Assembly: GCF_004348535.1 (NCBI RefSeq)
Contig: NZ_SMJX01000058.1
Span: 1 to 36,142, forward strand
Length of the DNA stretch: 36,142 nucleotides
Direction of reading: 5' to 3'
DNA from: Actinomadura sp. KC216
GTDB lineage: Bacteria; Actinomycetota; Actinomycetes; Streptosporangiales; Streptosporangiaceae
This document shows, in pieces, positions 1 through 7,398 of the stretch (the stretch's first letter is position 1; each line of letters starts with the position of its first letter). A program made the translations under genes and the position numbers. The notes under the pieces were generated by a model that worked only from the letters and a program-made list of their open reading frames with translations, was not told where the DNA came from and made no database searches.

Positions 1-1
1 A

Positions 2-595
2 CTCCGCACCATCGACGCAGGCACCCGCCCCCACGACCGCTTCACGCAGACCCCGGTCCCCGGCGCCAGAATCCCCACCCTCACCGAGGCCTGCGAGCTA
101 CTGGCCCCAGCAGACATAACGCTCTCGGTAGAACTAAAAACCGACCCCACCTGGCCCCTGACCGAGATAGACGCCCTCCTCAACGCCACGGTGGACGTCC
201 TGAAGGCCGCCGACCTGACAGCCCGAACCCGCCTCCTGGCCTTCGACTGGCGCGTCCTGACAAGAGCCCGAGACCACCACCCAGAGTTCGGCCGAGTAGC
301 CCTCTACGAACGCAAAACCCTCACCGAGGACACCCCCTGGCTAGCGGGTCACTCCCCGGAGAACCCCGTCGCGTCCGCATCCGCAATCGGCGCGACGGCC
401 ATCTCTCCAGAACACGTCCTAACAACGCCCGCCCTGGTAGACCAGGCCCACTCCGCAGGACTCCCGGTCATCGTCTGGACAGTCAACGCCCCCGAAGACA
501 TGACCCGCTTCACCAAGTACGGCGTAGACGCGATAGTCACCGACTACCCCGACCGCCTCAACCAGCTCGCCACTGGCACGCACCTCGCAGACTGA
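2..595 (+). CDS. Glycerophosphodiester phosphodiesterase, C-terminal part (5' end outside window)
   Basis: The frame is open from base 2 to the TGA at 593-595, so the start codon lies before the window and about 197 residues are visible. GDPD enzymes hydrolyse deacylated phospholipid headgroups to glycerol 3-phosphate and an alcohol. Family landmarks are the IPTLTEA stretch, the following strand with VELK (its Glu is a typical metal/active-site residue) near bases 128-142, and the C-terminal barrel end VIVWTVN followed by GVDAIVTDYPDRL, the usual last strand. The N-terminal HRG motif would be upstream. Codon use is laxer than in neighbouring genes, with ATA, GTA, CTA, AGA and AAA codons. It converges on corA. 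Family membership is fairly sure; cytosolic versus secreted cannot be judged. Confidence 0.85.
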   Translation, partial: LRTIDAGTRPHDRFTQTPVPGARIPTLTEACELLAPADITLSVELKTDPTWPLTEIDALLNATVDVLKAADLTARTRLLAFDWRVLTRARDHHPEFGRVALYERKTLTEDTPWLAGHSPENPVASASAIGATAISPEHVLTTPALVDQAHSAGLPVIVWTVNAPEDMTRFTKYGVDAIVTDYPDRLNQLATGTHLAD

Positions 596-607
596 CCCGA
601 CGAGGGC

Positions 608-767
608 TTGAACCCCAGCCGCCGGTTACGGGCAGGCACGCGGAGCGAGCGCCAGCGAGCGTAGCGGGCATGCCCGGCGCGCCGCGTCCCCGCAGCGCAG
701 GGAGCGCCAGCGACCGGAGCGAGGAGACCCGTGCCGCGCAGCCGGGGGTCTGGGGGTCGCCCCCCAG
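608..767 (+). repeat. Dispersed 160-bp intergenic repeat, copy 1
   Basis: Bases 608-747 match the reverse complement of 13542-13702 almost perfectly; I see one substitution (T at 662 against C) before the match weakens in the terminal G-run hairpin. The element contains the palindromes GGGCATGCCC and GGCGCGCC, two nearby GCGCCAGCGA words, and ends in a G-run/C-run hairpin. It fills the gap between two convergent genes. Short open frames through it look spurious because the same peptide appears in the other copy. I see no transposase, target-site duplication or terminal inverted repeat. It may be a REP/MITE-like element or an extended terminator family. Confidence 0.85.
750..767. terminator. 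Hairpin terminator between convergent genes
   Basis: CTGGGGG (750-756) pairs with CCCCCAG (761-767) around a TCGC tetraloop. It lies 155 bp after the GDPD stop and 23 bp after the corA stop, so it could end transcription from both sides. There is no strong T-run, which is common for actinomycete terminators. It forms the distal end of the dispersed repeat. Confidence 0.5.
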
Positions 768-789
768 ATAGAAAAGGCCCCCCAATAAA

Positions 790-1875
790 CTACAACCAGC
801 CGTTTCTGCGGAAGCCTCTGTACAGGCTCAGACAGGCCGTCGCGATGACGGCGAGGATCATCGGGTAGCCGAAGCGCCATTGGGTTTCCGGCATGAAGTC
901 GAAGTTCATCCCGTAGATCCCCGCTATGGCGGTGGGGACCATGAAGATGGCGCCCCAGGCGGAGATCTTCCGCATGTCGCGGTTGTCGGCGACGGTGACC
1001 TGCGTCATGTGGGCCTGCAGGATCGGGTTGAGGAGCTCGTCGTACGCCTCGACCTGCTCGCGGACGCGGGTGAGGTGGTCCTCGACGTCGCGCAGGTACT
1101 CCTTGATCTCGGCGGGGACGAAGCGGCGTCCCGACAGGTGGCGCAGCGGGCCGGCGAGGGGGCCGACGGCGCGCTTGAGCTGGATGACCTCGCGCTTGAG
1201 GCGGTAGATGCGGCGGGACTCGTCGGTCCGCTCGGGGGAGAAGACGGCCTCTTCGACCTCGTCGATGTCCTCCATGACGGCTTCGGCGACGCCGACGTAG
1301 CCGTCGACGACGCGGTCGGCGACGGCGTGCAGGACGGCGGCGGGGCCGAGCGCGAGGCGGCCGGGGTCCTTCTCCAGGTCGCGGCGGACGGGGCCGAGCG
1401 CGCCGTGCTTGCCGTGCCGGACGGTGACGACGAAGTCGGGCCCGCAGAAGATCATGATCTCGCCGGTCTCGACGACCTCGGCGCCGCCGGGCTCGCTGGA
1501 GACGTAGCCGACGGTCTTCATGACGACGAAGTGGACGTCGTCGTAGCGCTCCAGCTTGGGCCGCTGGTGGGCGTGGATGGCGTCCTCGACGGCGAGCGGG
1601 TGCAGGCCGAAGACCTCGGCGAGTTCGGTGAGTTCGGTGGCGGACGGCTCGTGCAGGCCGACCCAGACGAAGCCGGCGCTGTCGCCGTCGGCGGTGAGCC
1701 GGCCGTCGCGGATGAGGCGGACGGCGTCGGCGACGGTGTCGGTGGAGGCGCGGTGCCCGTCGATGTAGGCGGCCCAGTCGATGACGGCGGAGCCGCGGTG
1801 CGGGGCTTGGACGCCGGTGGGGCGGCCGCGGGTCTTGAACAGTGCGCGGCCCGGCCGGACACGTGTCATGGCCAT
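790..1875 (-). CDS. corA: CorA-family magnesium/cobalt transporter
   Basis: A 361-residue inner-membrane channel of the CorA/MIT family, which moves Mg2+ (also Co2+ or Ni2+) as a pentamer. The long N-terminal cytosolic domain (about 1-295) is rich in acidic residues and helices. The C-terminal end carries two membrane segments (about 300-320 and 335-352) joined by the family signature YGMNF, the selectivity-filter GMN motif. Length fits the family. ATG at 1875 is chosen because AGGAG lies 6 bases upstream; a second in-frame ATG is two codons later. The gene stands alone and is preceded by a 38-codon ORF and a strong hairpin, suggesting post-transcriptional control. Import versus export cannot be decided from sequence. 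Confidence 0.93.
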   Translation of the reverse strand: MAMTRVRPGRALFKTRGRPTGVQAPHRGSAVIDWAAYIDGHRASTDTVADAVRLIRDGRLTADGDSAGFVWVGLHEPSATELTELAEVFGLHPLAVEDAIHAHQRPKLERYDDVHFVVMKTVGYVSSEPGGAEVVETGEIMIFCGPDFVVTVRHGKHGALGPVRRDLEKDPGRLALGPAAVLHAVADRVVDGYVGVAEAVMEDIDEVEEAVFSPERTDESRRIYRLKREVIQLKRAVGPLAGPLRHLSGRRFVPAEIKEYLRDVEDHLTRVREQVEAYDELLNPILQAHMTQVTVADNRDMRKISAWGAIFMVPTAIAGIYGMNFDFMPETQWRFGYPMILAVIATACLSLYRGFRRNGWL

Positions 1876-1892
1876 GAGGTGCTCCTAACCCG

Positions 1893-1930
1893 CCGGCCAC
1901 GCGCGCGGTGGCGCGCTCGACCCAGGCCGG
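1893..1930 (-). promoter_or_regulatory. Strong hairpin between leader ORF stop and corA ribosome-binding site
   Basis: CCGGCC (1893-1898) pairs with GGCCGG (1925-1930). Inside, GCGCGC (1901-1906) pairs with GCGCGC (1911-1916) around a GGTG loop. Its base touches the leader ORF stop codon at 1931-1933 and it ends 6 bases before the corA Shine-Dalgarno region (1881-1886). A ribosome at the leader stop should melt it. No U-tract follows, so control of translation fits better than intrinsic termination. The role is inferred. Confidence 0.5.
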
Positions 1931-2047
1931 TCAGCGAAGGGAGCGCGCGGTAACGGTGGCCGGACGCCGGATGAAGGCGGACGGTCGGACAGTCCTGCCC
2001 GGACTGTGAGGGTTTTCCGGCGAACTGCAAGGATCACCAGGACTCAT
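1931..2047 (-). CDS. Proline-rich 38-residue leader ORF upstream of corA
   Basis: ATG at 2047 is preceded by AAAGGAGG (2056-2063) with an 8-base spacer, the best Shine-Dalgarno sequence I noticed in the window. The frame runs 38 codons to TGA at 1931-1933 and starts MSPGDPCSSPENPHSP, with seven prolines in the first 29 residues interspersed with Asp and Glu. An internal hairpin (ACAGTCC at 1989-1995 with GGACTGT at 2001-2007) lies within codons 14-20. The stop is 55 bases before corA, with a hairpin in between. Enterobacterial Mg2+ transporter genes use proline-rich leader peptides (mgtL), so a regulatory leader is plausible. It could also be a chance ORF; no homologue is known to me. Confidence 0.5.
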   Translation of the reverse strand: MSPGDPCSSPENPHSPGRTVRPSAFIRRPATVTARSLR

Positions 2048-2141
2048 CCCGACCACCTCCTTTCACGCGTCTCACGGCGAGCGGTAAAGCCTGTGGAAGC
2101 TTACCAGCCGACATTTAGGACGCCGCCCGCCTCGGCGAGGT

Positions 2142-2160
2142 TCACACGCCCCCGGTGTGA
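2142..2160. promoter_or_regulatory. Small inverted repeat upstream of purD
   Basis: TCACAC (2142-2147) and GTGTGA (2155-2160) form a 6-bp inverted repeat with a 7-base centre, ending 36 bases before the proposed purD start. It could be an operator or leader hairpin. I found no convincing -35/-10 pair in the 150 bp between the leader ORF and purD. Confidence 0.25.
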
Positions 2161-2196
2161 CGGCCGCCTCAAGCCGTGCAAGTAAGCTCGCGTGGC

Positions 2197-3450
2197 GTGC
2201 GAGTACTCGTCCTTGGATCGGGTGGCCGCGAGCATGCGCTCGCGCGCGCCCTGCACCGTGACCCTGTCGTCACCGCCCTCCACTGCGCCCCGGGCAATCC
2301 GGGCACGGCCGAGATCGCGGACAACCATCAGCTCGATCCGACCGATCCGACGGCGGTGACGGAGCTGGCGGAGCGGCTGCGGGTCGATCTCGTGGTGGTC
2401 GGGCCTGAGGCGGTGCTGGTGGCGGGTGTCGGCGACGCACTGCGGAAGGCCGCGATCCCGTGCTTCGGGCCGGACCGGGCCGCGGCGCGGATCGAGGCGT
2501 CCAAGGCGTTCGCGAAGGAGATCATGGCGGAGGCGGGCGTGCCGACCGCCGACTCGCGGGTGTGCGACACGACGACGCAGGTGGAGGAGGCGCTCGACGC
2601 GTTCGGCCCGCCGTACGTGGTGAAGGACGACGGGCTCGCGGCGGGCAAGGGCGTCGTCGTCACCGGGGACCGCGCGGCCGCGTCCCGGCATGCCGCCGGG
2701 TGCGAGCGGGTGGTGATCGAGGAGTTCCTGGACGGCCCCGAGGTCTCCCTGTTCGCGCTGTGCGACGGGGAGCACGCCGTCCCGCTGCTGCCCGCGCAGG
2801 ACTTCAAGCGCGCGTACGACGGCGACGAGGGTCCCAACACGGGCGGGATGGGCGCGTACACGCCGCTTCCGTGGGCGCCGCCGGAGCTCGTGGAGGAGGT
2901 CATGGCCAGGGTCGTGCAGCCCGCCGTGGACGAGCTGCGCCGCCGCGAGACCCCCTACGTGGGCGTGCTGTACGCGGGGTTGTCGCTGACGTCGAAGGGC
3001 GTCCAGGTGGTGGAGTTCAACGCGCGGTTCGGGGATCCGGAGACGCAGGTCGTCCTGGACAGGCTGGCGACGCCGATCGGGAAGCTCCTGCAGGCGTGCG
3101 CGATCGGCGGCCTCGACCCGGCGTTCCGGCCCGAGTGGCGTCCGGGCGCGGCGGTCACGGTCGTGGTGGCGGCCGAGGGGTATCCGGCCGCGCCGGTGAA
3201 GGGCGACGAGATCACCGGGCTGGCCGAGGCGGCGGAGGTCGAGGGCGCTTACGTGCTGCACGCGGGCACGAAGCTCGACGCGGACGGGCGGCTCGTCGCG
3301 TCCGGCGGGCGGGTCCTCAACGTCGTCGGCACCGGCGCCGACCTGGGCGCGGCCCGCGGCGCCGCCTACGAGGCGGTCTCGAAGATCGGCCTGCGCGGTT
3401 CGCACCACCGCTCGGACATCGCGCTGAAGGCGATCCAGACCAGGGCCTGA
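2197..3450 (+). CDS. purD: Phosphoribosylamine-glycine ligase
   Basis: Second step of de novo purine synthesis: ATP-dependent joining of 5-phosphoribosylamine and glycine to give GAR, in the cytosol. The 417-residue protein begins MRVLVLGSGGREHAL, the classic PurD N-terminal nucleotide-binding loop. An ATP-grasp domain follows (about 100-290; VVKDDGLAAGKGV, the GPEVSLFAL strand, then FNARFGDPETQ, the GARS signature), then the C-terminal domain. GTG at 2197 is chosen because family members begin at MRVLVLG; a GTG at 2176 in frame would add seven residues. Neither has a clear Shine-Dalgarno sequence. purB follows after 52 bp, presumably cotranscribed. Confidence 0.96.
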   Translation: MRVLVLGSGGREHALARALHRDPVVTALHCAPGNPGTAEIADNHQLDPTDPTAVTELAERLRVDLVVVGPEAVLVAGVGDALRKAAIPCFGPDRAAARIEASKAFAKEIMAEAGVPTADSRVCDTTTQVEEALDAFGPPYVVKDDGLAAGKGVVVTGDRAAASRHAAGCERVVIEEFLDGPEVSLFALCDGEHAVPLLPAQDFKRAYDGDEGPNTGGMGAYTPLPWAPPELVEEVMARVVQPAVDELRRRETPYVGVLYAGLSLTSKGVQVVEFNARFGDPETQVVLDRLATPIGKLLQACAIGGLDPAFRPEWRPGAAVTVVVAAEGYPAAPVKGDEITGLAEAAEVEGAYVLHAGTKLDADGRLVASGGRVLNVVGTGADLGAARGAAYEAVSKIGLRGSHHRSDIALKAIQTRA

Positions 3451-3502
3451 AACGCCGAGACCCGGGCGGACGGCGGGCCCGTCGGCCTGGGACAATCGTC
3501 GG

Positions 3503-4813
3503 GTGATCGAACGGTACACGCTTCCGGAAATGGGACGCGTCTGGAGCGACGCGCACAAGTACGAGCTGTGGTGCCGGGTCGAGACCCTGGTGGTCGAGGC
3601 CCACGCCGAGGCCGGCACGATCCCGCCGGAGGTGGTCGAGCCGGTCCGGAACGCGCCGCCGCCGACGCCCGAGGCGGTGCACGCGATCGAGGCGGTCACG
3701 CAGCACGACGTGATCGCGTTCCTGTCGGCGTGGGCGGACAACACCGAGCCCCGCGAGGCGGCCCGGTACGTCCACTTCGGGATGACGTCGTCCGACCTGC
3801 TCGACACGGCGCTGGCGCTGCAGCTCGTCGAGGCGACCGACATCCTGCTCGCCAAGGCCGACGCGCTCGTCGCGACCTTGCGCGACCACGCGCTCGCGCA
3901 CAAGGCGACGCTGCGGGTCGGGCGCACGCACGGCATCCACGGCGAGCCGGACGTGTGGGGCCACCGCGTCGCCGACTTCGCGTTCGCCATGGCCCGGTCG
4001 CGGGACCGGCTGCGGCGGGCCCGCGAGGCCGTCGGGGTGATGGCGATCTCCGGCGCGGTCGGGACGTACTCCAACATCGACCCGGCCGTCGAGCTGCACG
4101 TCGCGCGCAAGCTCGGCCTCCGCTCGGCGGACGTGTCGACGCAGGTCGTGATGCGGGACGGCATCGGCGAGTGGGTGTCGGCGCTGGCGATCATGGCGAC
4201 GGTGTGCGAGGCGATCGCGCTGGAGGTGCGGCACGGGCAGCGCACCGAGGTCCGCGAGCTGTGGGAGCCGTTCGGGAAGGGCCAGAAGGGCTCGTCGGCG
4301 ATGCCGCACAAGAAGAACCCGATCATCTCCGAGCGGCTCGCGGGGATGGCGCGGATCGTGCGGGCGCAGGTCGTTCCCGTCCTGGAGGGCATTCCGCTGT
4401 GGCACGAGCGCGACATCTCGCATTCGTCCACGGAGCGGATCGCGCTGCCGGACGCGTCCATCGCCCTCGACTACATGCTGAACCTGACGAACCGCCTCAT
4501 GTCCGGGCTCGTGGTCGATGAGGCGCGGATGCTGGCCAACCTCGAATCGACCGGCGGCCTCATCCACACCTCGACCGTCCTGCTGGAGCTGGTCGAGGCC
4601 GGGATGTCGCGCGACGACGAGGCGTACCCGCTCGTCCAGCGGGCCGCGATGGAGACGTGGGAGACCGGCGTCCCGTTCCGCGAGACGCTGCGCAGGCACG
4701 CCGCCGAGGCGGGCCTGAAGCTGGACGAGGCGCGCCTGGACGAGGTGTGCCGCCCCGAACGTTTCGTCGAGCGCCTCGCCCTCGTCTTCGACCGCCTGGC
4801 CGCCCTCCAGTAA
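3503..4813 (+). CDS. purB: Adenylosuccinate lyase
   Basis: Cleaves fumarate from SAICAR and from adenylosuccinate, acting twice in purine/AMP synthesis. The 436-residue protein belongs to the fumarase/aspartase superfamily. HFGMTSSDLLDTA (about 91-103) and RTHGIHGEP (141-149, with the general-acid His143) form active-site parts, and the fumarate-lyase signature GSSAMPHKKNP (263-273) has the catalytic Ser on its mobile loop. The C-terminal all-helical domain is complete. The start is GTG at 3503, beginning MIERYTLPEMG as usual for actinobacterial PurB. It lies 52 bp after purD, consistent with a purine operon; purC is not in the window. Confidence 0.96.
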   Translation: MIERYTLPEMGRVWSDAHKYELWCRVETLVVEAHAEAGTIPPEVVEPVRNAPPPTPEAVHAIEAVTQHDVIAFLSAWADNTEPREAARYVHFGMTSSDLLDTALALQLVEATDILLAKADALVATLRDHALAHKATLRVGRTHGIHGEPDVWGHRVADFAFAMARSRDRLRRAREAVGVMAISGAVGTYSNIDPAVELHVARKLGLRSADVSTQVVMRDGIGEWVSALAIMATVCEAIALEVRHGQRTEVRELWEPFGKGQKGSSAMPHKKNPIISERLAGMARIVRAQVVPVLEGIPLWHERDISHSSTERIALPDASIALDYMLNLTNRLMSGLVVDEARMLANLESTGGLIHTSTVLLELVEAGMSRDDEAYPLVQRAAMETWETGVPFRETLRRHAAEAGLKLDEARLDEVCRPERFVERLALVFDRLAALQ

Positions 4814-4876
4814 CCGCCCCTTCAGGAACCGCCACTCTTCAGTACCCGCCGCTCCCAGTAGCCGACCCCAGCCCCT
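4814..4876 (+). repeat. Degenerate short tandem repeat between purB and MOSC gene
   Basis: Three imperfect units of about 16 bp, each with a CCGCC core followed by a CTTCAG- or CTCCCAG-like part, follow the purB stop and end just before the MOSC gene ribosome-binding site. No hairpin terminator is evident, so read-through from purB is possible. Confidence 0.3.
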
Positions 4877-4888
4877 TTGGGAGGGACC

Positions 4889-5707
4889 TTGACGGCGACG
4901 CTCGTCGAACTGAACGCCTACCCGCTCAAGGGCGGCGGCGGGACCGCGCTGCGCACCGCGGAACTGTCCGCCAGGGGCCTGCCGTTCGATCGTGAGTTCA
5001 TGCTCGTCACGCCCGAGGGCCGTTTCCTGTCCCAGCGGGAACTCGCGGGGATGGCGTTGCTGCGTCCGTCCTATGACGGCGAGATCCTCACGGTCGACGC
5101 GCCGGGCGCCGCCTCACCGCTCGCCCATAAAGCGCTGGAGAGCGGCGAAATCCTGGACGTGACCGTCCACCGGAAGGAATGCCAGGGCATCGACCAGGGC
5201 GAGGAGGCGGCGGAATGGTTCACGGCCGTCCTCGGCCATGAGTGCAGGCTGGTGCGCTTCACCGGGCACCGGCCCACCCGCCATGGCGGCGGCGAGGTGA
5301 TGTTCGCCGACGGCTACCCGCTGCTGCTCATCTCCGCCGAGTCCCTCGCCGACCTCAACGCGCGTCTGGACGAGCCGCTCCCCATGAACCGGTTCCGCCC
5401 GAGCCTGGTCGTCGAGGGGCTCGGCGCGTTCGGCGAGGACGGCGCGCGGCTGCTGCGCATCGGCGAGACCGTCATCGAGGCCGTCCGGCCGTGCAAGCGG
5501 TGCCTCGTCACCACCACCGACCAGGAGACCGGCGAGCGCGGCCGCGAGCCGCTGCGGACGCTCGCCACCTACCGCACCCGCGACGGCGGTATCCAGTTCG
5601 GCCAGAACTGCGTGCCCCGCCGTCTCGGCACCCTCACCCTCGGCGACCCGGTCGAGGTCCTCGAAGCCGCCGAGGCCCTGGACGGCGGCGAGGTCCCGCC
5701 GGTCTGA
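4889..5707 (+). CDS. MOSC-domain molybdenum-cofactor protein (YcbX/mARC-like)
   Basis: The 272-residue protein has an N-terminal MOSC beta-barrel domain (about 3-95, with ELNAYPLKG and DREFMLV) and a C-terminal MOSC domain (about 125-265). The signature RPCKRCLVTTTDQETG (200-215) holds the cysteine pair from which the Mo ligand comes in mARC and YcbX. MNRFRPSLVVEG is also typical. These proteins reduce N-hydroxylated compounds with electrons from a partner reductase. E. coli YcbX carries its own ferredoxin domain; none is fused here, so a separate donor is expected. TTG at 4889 is chosen because GGGAGG lies 4-5 bases upstream; an upstream TTG at 4877 would put that Shine-Dalgarno inside the gene. 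Confidence 0.85.
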   Translation: MTATLVELNAYPLKGGGGTALRTAELSARGLPFDREFMLVTPEGRFLSQRELAGMALLRPSYDGEILTVDAPGAASPLAHKALESGEILDVTVHRKECQGIDQGEEAAEWFTAVLGHECRLVRFTGHRPTRHGGGEVMFADGYPLLLISAESLADLNARLDEPLPMNRFRPSLVVEGLGAFGEDGARLLRIGETVIEAVRPCKRCLVTTTDQETGERGREPLRTLATYRTRDGGIQFGQNCVPRRLGTLTLGDPVEVLEAAEALDGGEVPPV

Positions 5708-5999
5708 TCAAGGCTTTTGCTTCGCCTCCATCGGGGAAGACTGAACTTTCTCCGCCTTGTGGGCATCCCAACGGACAGACTGAACACTTTCCTCCGGCCG
5801 GGGCGCAGGGGATGCCCACGCGGGCCGGCCGAGGAGGAGAGTGTTCACCAGATGCCCACGTGGCGCGGGCTGGGAGCCGACACACCCGGCCCGATGGTTT
5901 ACTGGGGTCGCGTTGGCGCAGAGGGGGGACCGTTCGGCGCGCTCGGCCCTCGTGCTCCCACTTGCAGGAACTATCCGCACCGAGAAGGAGTAAGGCGGC
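5708..5999 (+). other. Structured intergenic region upstream of murA
   Basis: This 292-bp gap holds nested inverted repeats. TGAACACT-TTCCTCCGGCCGG (5781-5802) faces CCGGCCGAGGAGGAGAGTGTTCA (5825-5847), a long imperfect stem. GTGGGCATCCC (5759-5769) is complementary to GGGATGCCCAC (5809-5819), and GATGCCCACG recurs at 5851-5860. An imperfect direct repeat, GACTGAAC...TTTC...TCCG, begins near 5738 and 5778. It may serve as terminator for the MOSC gene and/or leader of murA. The murA ribosome-binding site GAAGGAG lies at 5984-5990. I see no convincing coding frame. Confidence 0.45.
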
Positions 6000-7292
6000 A
6001 TGAGCATGGGCCACGAGGTTCGCTATCGCGTGCGCGGTGGGCAACGGCTGCACGGCACCGTATTCGTCCAGGGCGCCAAGAACGCCGTACTGCCGATGAT
6101 CGGCGCCTCGCTGATGGCCTCCAAGGGCCGGACCGTCCTGCGCAACGTCCCGATCATCGAGGACGTCCGGCGCGCCGTGGAGCTCGCGCGGGCCGTGGGG
6201 GCGAAGGCCGAGCTGCACGAGAACGAACGCACCCTCGTGATCGACGCGTCGTCGCTGAGCAGCCCGGTGCTGCCCGCCGACATCGCGTCCCGGTTCCGCG
6301 GCTCGTTCCTGTTCGTCCCCGCGCTGCTGCACCGGCTCGGCGAGGCGGTCATCGAGGGCGTCGGCGGCTGCAACCTCGGCAGCCGCAACCTCGACTTCCA
6401 CTACAACGGCTTCAAGCGGATGGGCGCCACGGTCACCGAGCAGGTGGCCGACAACGGCGACGGCATCATCCACATCAAGGCCGGTGACCTGCGCGGCGGG
6501 ACGCTCTACTGCGACACCCCCTCGCACACCGGCACCGAGAACCTGATCATGGCGGCGGCGCTGGCCCGCGGCACCACGCTGATCAAGAACGCGGCGCTGG
6601 AGCCCGAGGTGCTGGACAACATCGCGATCCTGCAGGCGATGGGCGCCAAGATCAGCGGCGGCGGCACCGGGTTCGTCACCGTCGAGGGCGTGGACGAGCT
6701 GACCGCCGTCGAGCACACCGTGATGCCCGACCGGATCGACGCGGGCGTGTTCGTGATGGCCGCCGCGATCACCGGCGGCGAGCTGAACCTCGTCGGCGCC
6801 ACGCTGGAGCACCTCGGCGTCGCGGCCGACAAGCTGGAGCAGATGGGCCTGGAGTTCCACCAGCAGGGCGCGGTGCTGCAGGTCCGCCGCGACCGGACGC
6901 TGCGCCCGATCAACGTCATCACCGACGAGTACCCGGGCTTCGCCACCGACCTCCAGTCGCCGATGATGGCGCTGTCCTGCCTCGCCGAGGGGCCGTCCTA
7001 CATCTACGAGCGGATCTTCGACGGCCGGTTCAAGCTGGCCGACGAGCTGACCAAGATGGGCGCCGACATCGAGGTGAACGGCAACCGGGCCAAGGTGAAC
7101 GGCCCGCGCGGCCTGCGCGGCGCCGAGGTCGAGGCCCATGACCTGCGCTGCGGCAGCGCCCTCGTCCTCGCGGGCCTCGCCGCCGAGGGCGAGACGACGA
7201 TCACCTCCGCCTACTACCTCGACCGCGGCCACGCGCACACCGCCGAGCGCCTGTCCCAGCTCGGCGCCGAGATCGTCCGCGAGGCCGACTAG
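6000..7292 (+). CDS. murA: UDP-N-acetylglucosamine 1-carboxyvinyltransferase (MurA family)
   Basis: MurA transfers enolpyruvate from PEP to UDP-GlcNAc, the first committed step of peptidoglycan synthesis, in the cytosol. The 430-residue protein has the EPSP-synthase fold. Key residues are in place: GAKNAVLP (Lys27, Asn28, PEP/UDP-GlcNAc binding), GGCNLGSR (Cys124 as catalytic cysteine with Arg129) and YPGFATDLQ (Asp as general base). It departs from the usual text at RGSFLFVPALLHR, where typical MurA has a RASxLVLGPLLAR-like stretch, so it may be the second, divergent MurA paralogue common in actinomycetes. ATG at 6000 has GAAGGAG 9 bases upstream; a second ATG lies two codons later. Confidence 0.88.
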   Translation: MSMGHEVRYRVRGGQRLHGTVFVQGAKNAVLPMIGASLMASKGRTVLRNVPIIEDVRRAVELARAVGAKAELHENERTLVIDASSLSSPVLPADIASRFRGSFLFVPALLHRLGEAVIEGVGGCNLGSRNLDFHYNGFKRMGATVTEQVADNGDGIIHIKAGDLRGGTLYCDTPSHTGTENLIMAAALARGTTLIKNAALEPEVLDNIAILQAMGAKISGGGTGFVTVEGVDELTAVEHTVMPDRIDAGVFVMAAAITGGELNLVGATLEHLGVAADKLEQMGLEFHQQGAVLQVRRDRTLRPINVITDEYPGFATDLQSPMMALSCLAEGPSYIYERIFDGRFKLADELTKMGADIEVNGNRAKVNGPRGLRGAEVEAHDLRCGSALVLAGLAAEGETTITSAYYLDRGHAHTAERLSQLGAEIVREAD

Positions 7293-7398
7293 GCCCCGGC
7301 GACCGCGCGCCCGAGGCGGTTCCGGGACGGGACGGCGAATCGGCCGAATGTGGCCCCGTCCTGACCAACTCGGGAGTAGCGCCTGACGGATCGTGTAA

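Noticed and set aside
598..630. tRNA T-arm-like GGGGTTCAAGCCC on the minus strand at the repeat edge
   Set aside because: No acceptor, D or anticodon arms nearby, and copy 2 of the repeat lacks the complementary half.
626..1953. Long frames opposite or alongside corA (626-1900 minus, 880-1953 plus)
   Set aside because: They are GC-driven shadows of corA with Arg/Pro- or Asp/Gly-rich nonsense and no family motifs.
2048..2063. Plus-strand CCACCTCCTTTC resembling the 16S rRNA 3' end
   Set aside because: No other rRNA sequence is around; it is simply the complement of the strong Shine-Dalgarno site of the leader ORF.
2101..4699. Large antisense frames over purD and purB (up to 786 codons)
   Set aside because: The plus-strand purD and purB are unmistakable; the antisense frames are low-complexity Arg/His/Ala-rich.
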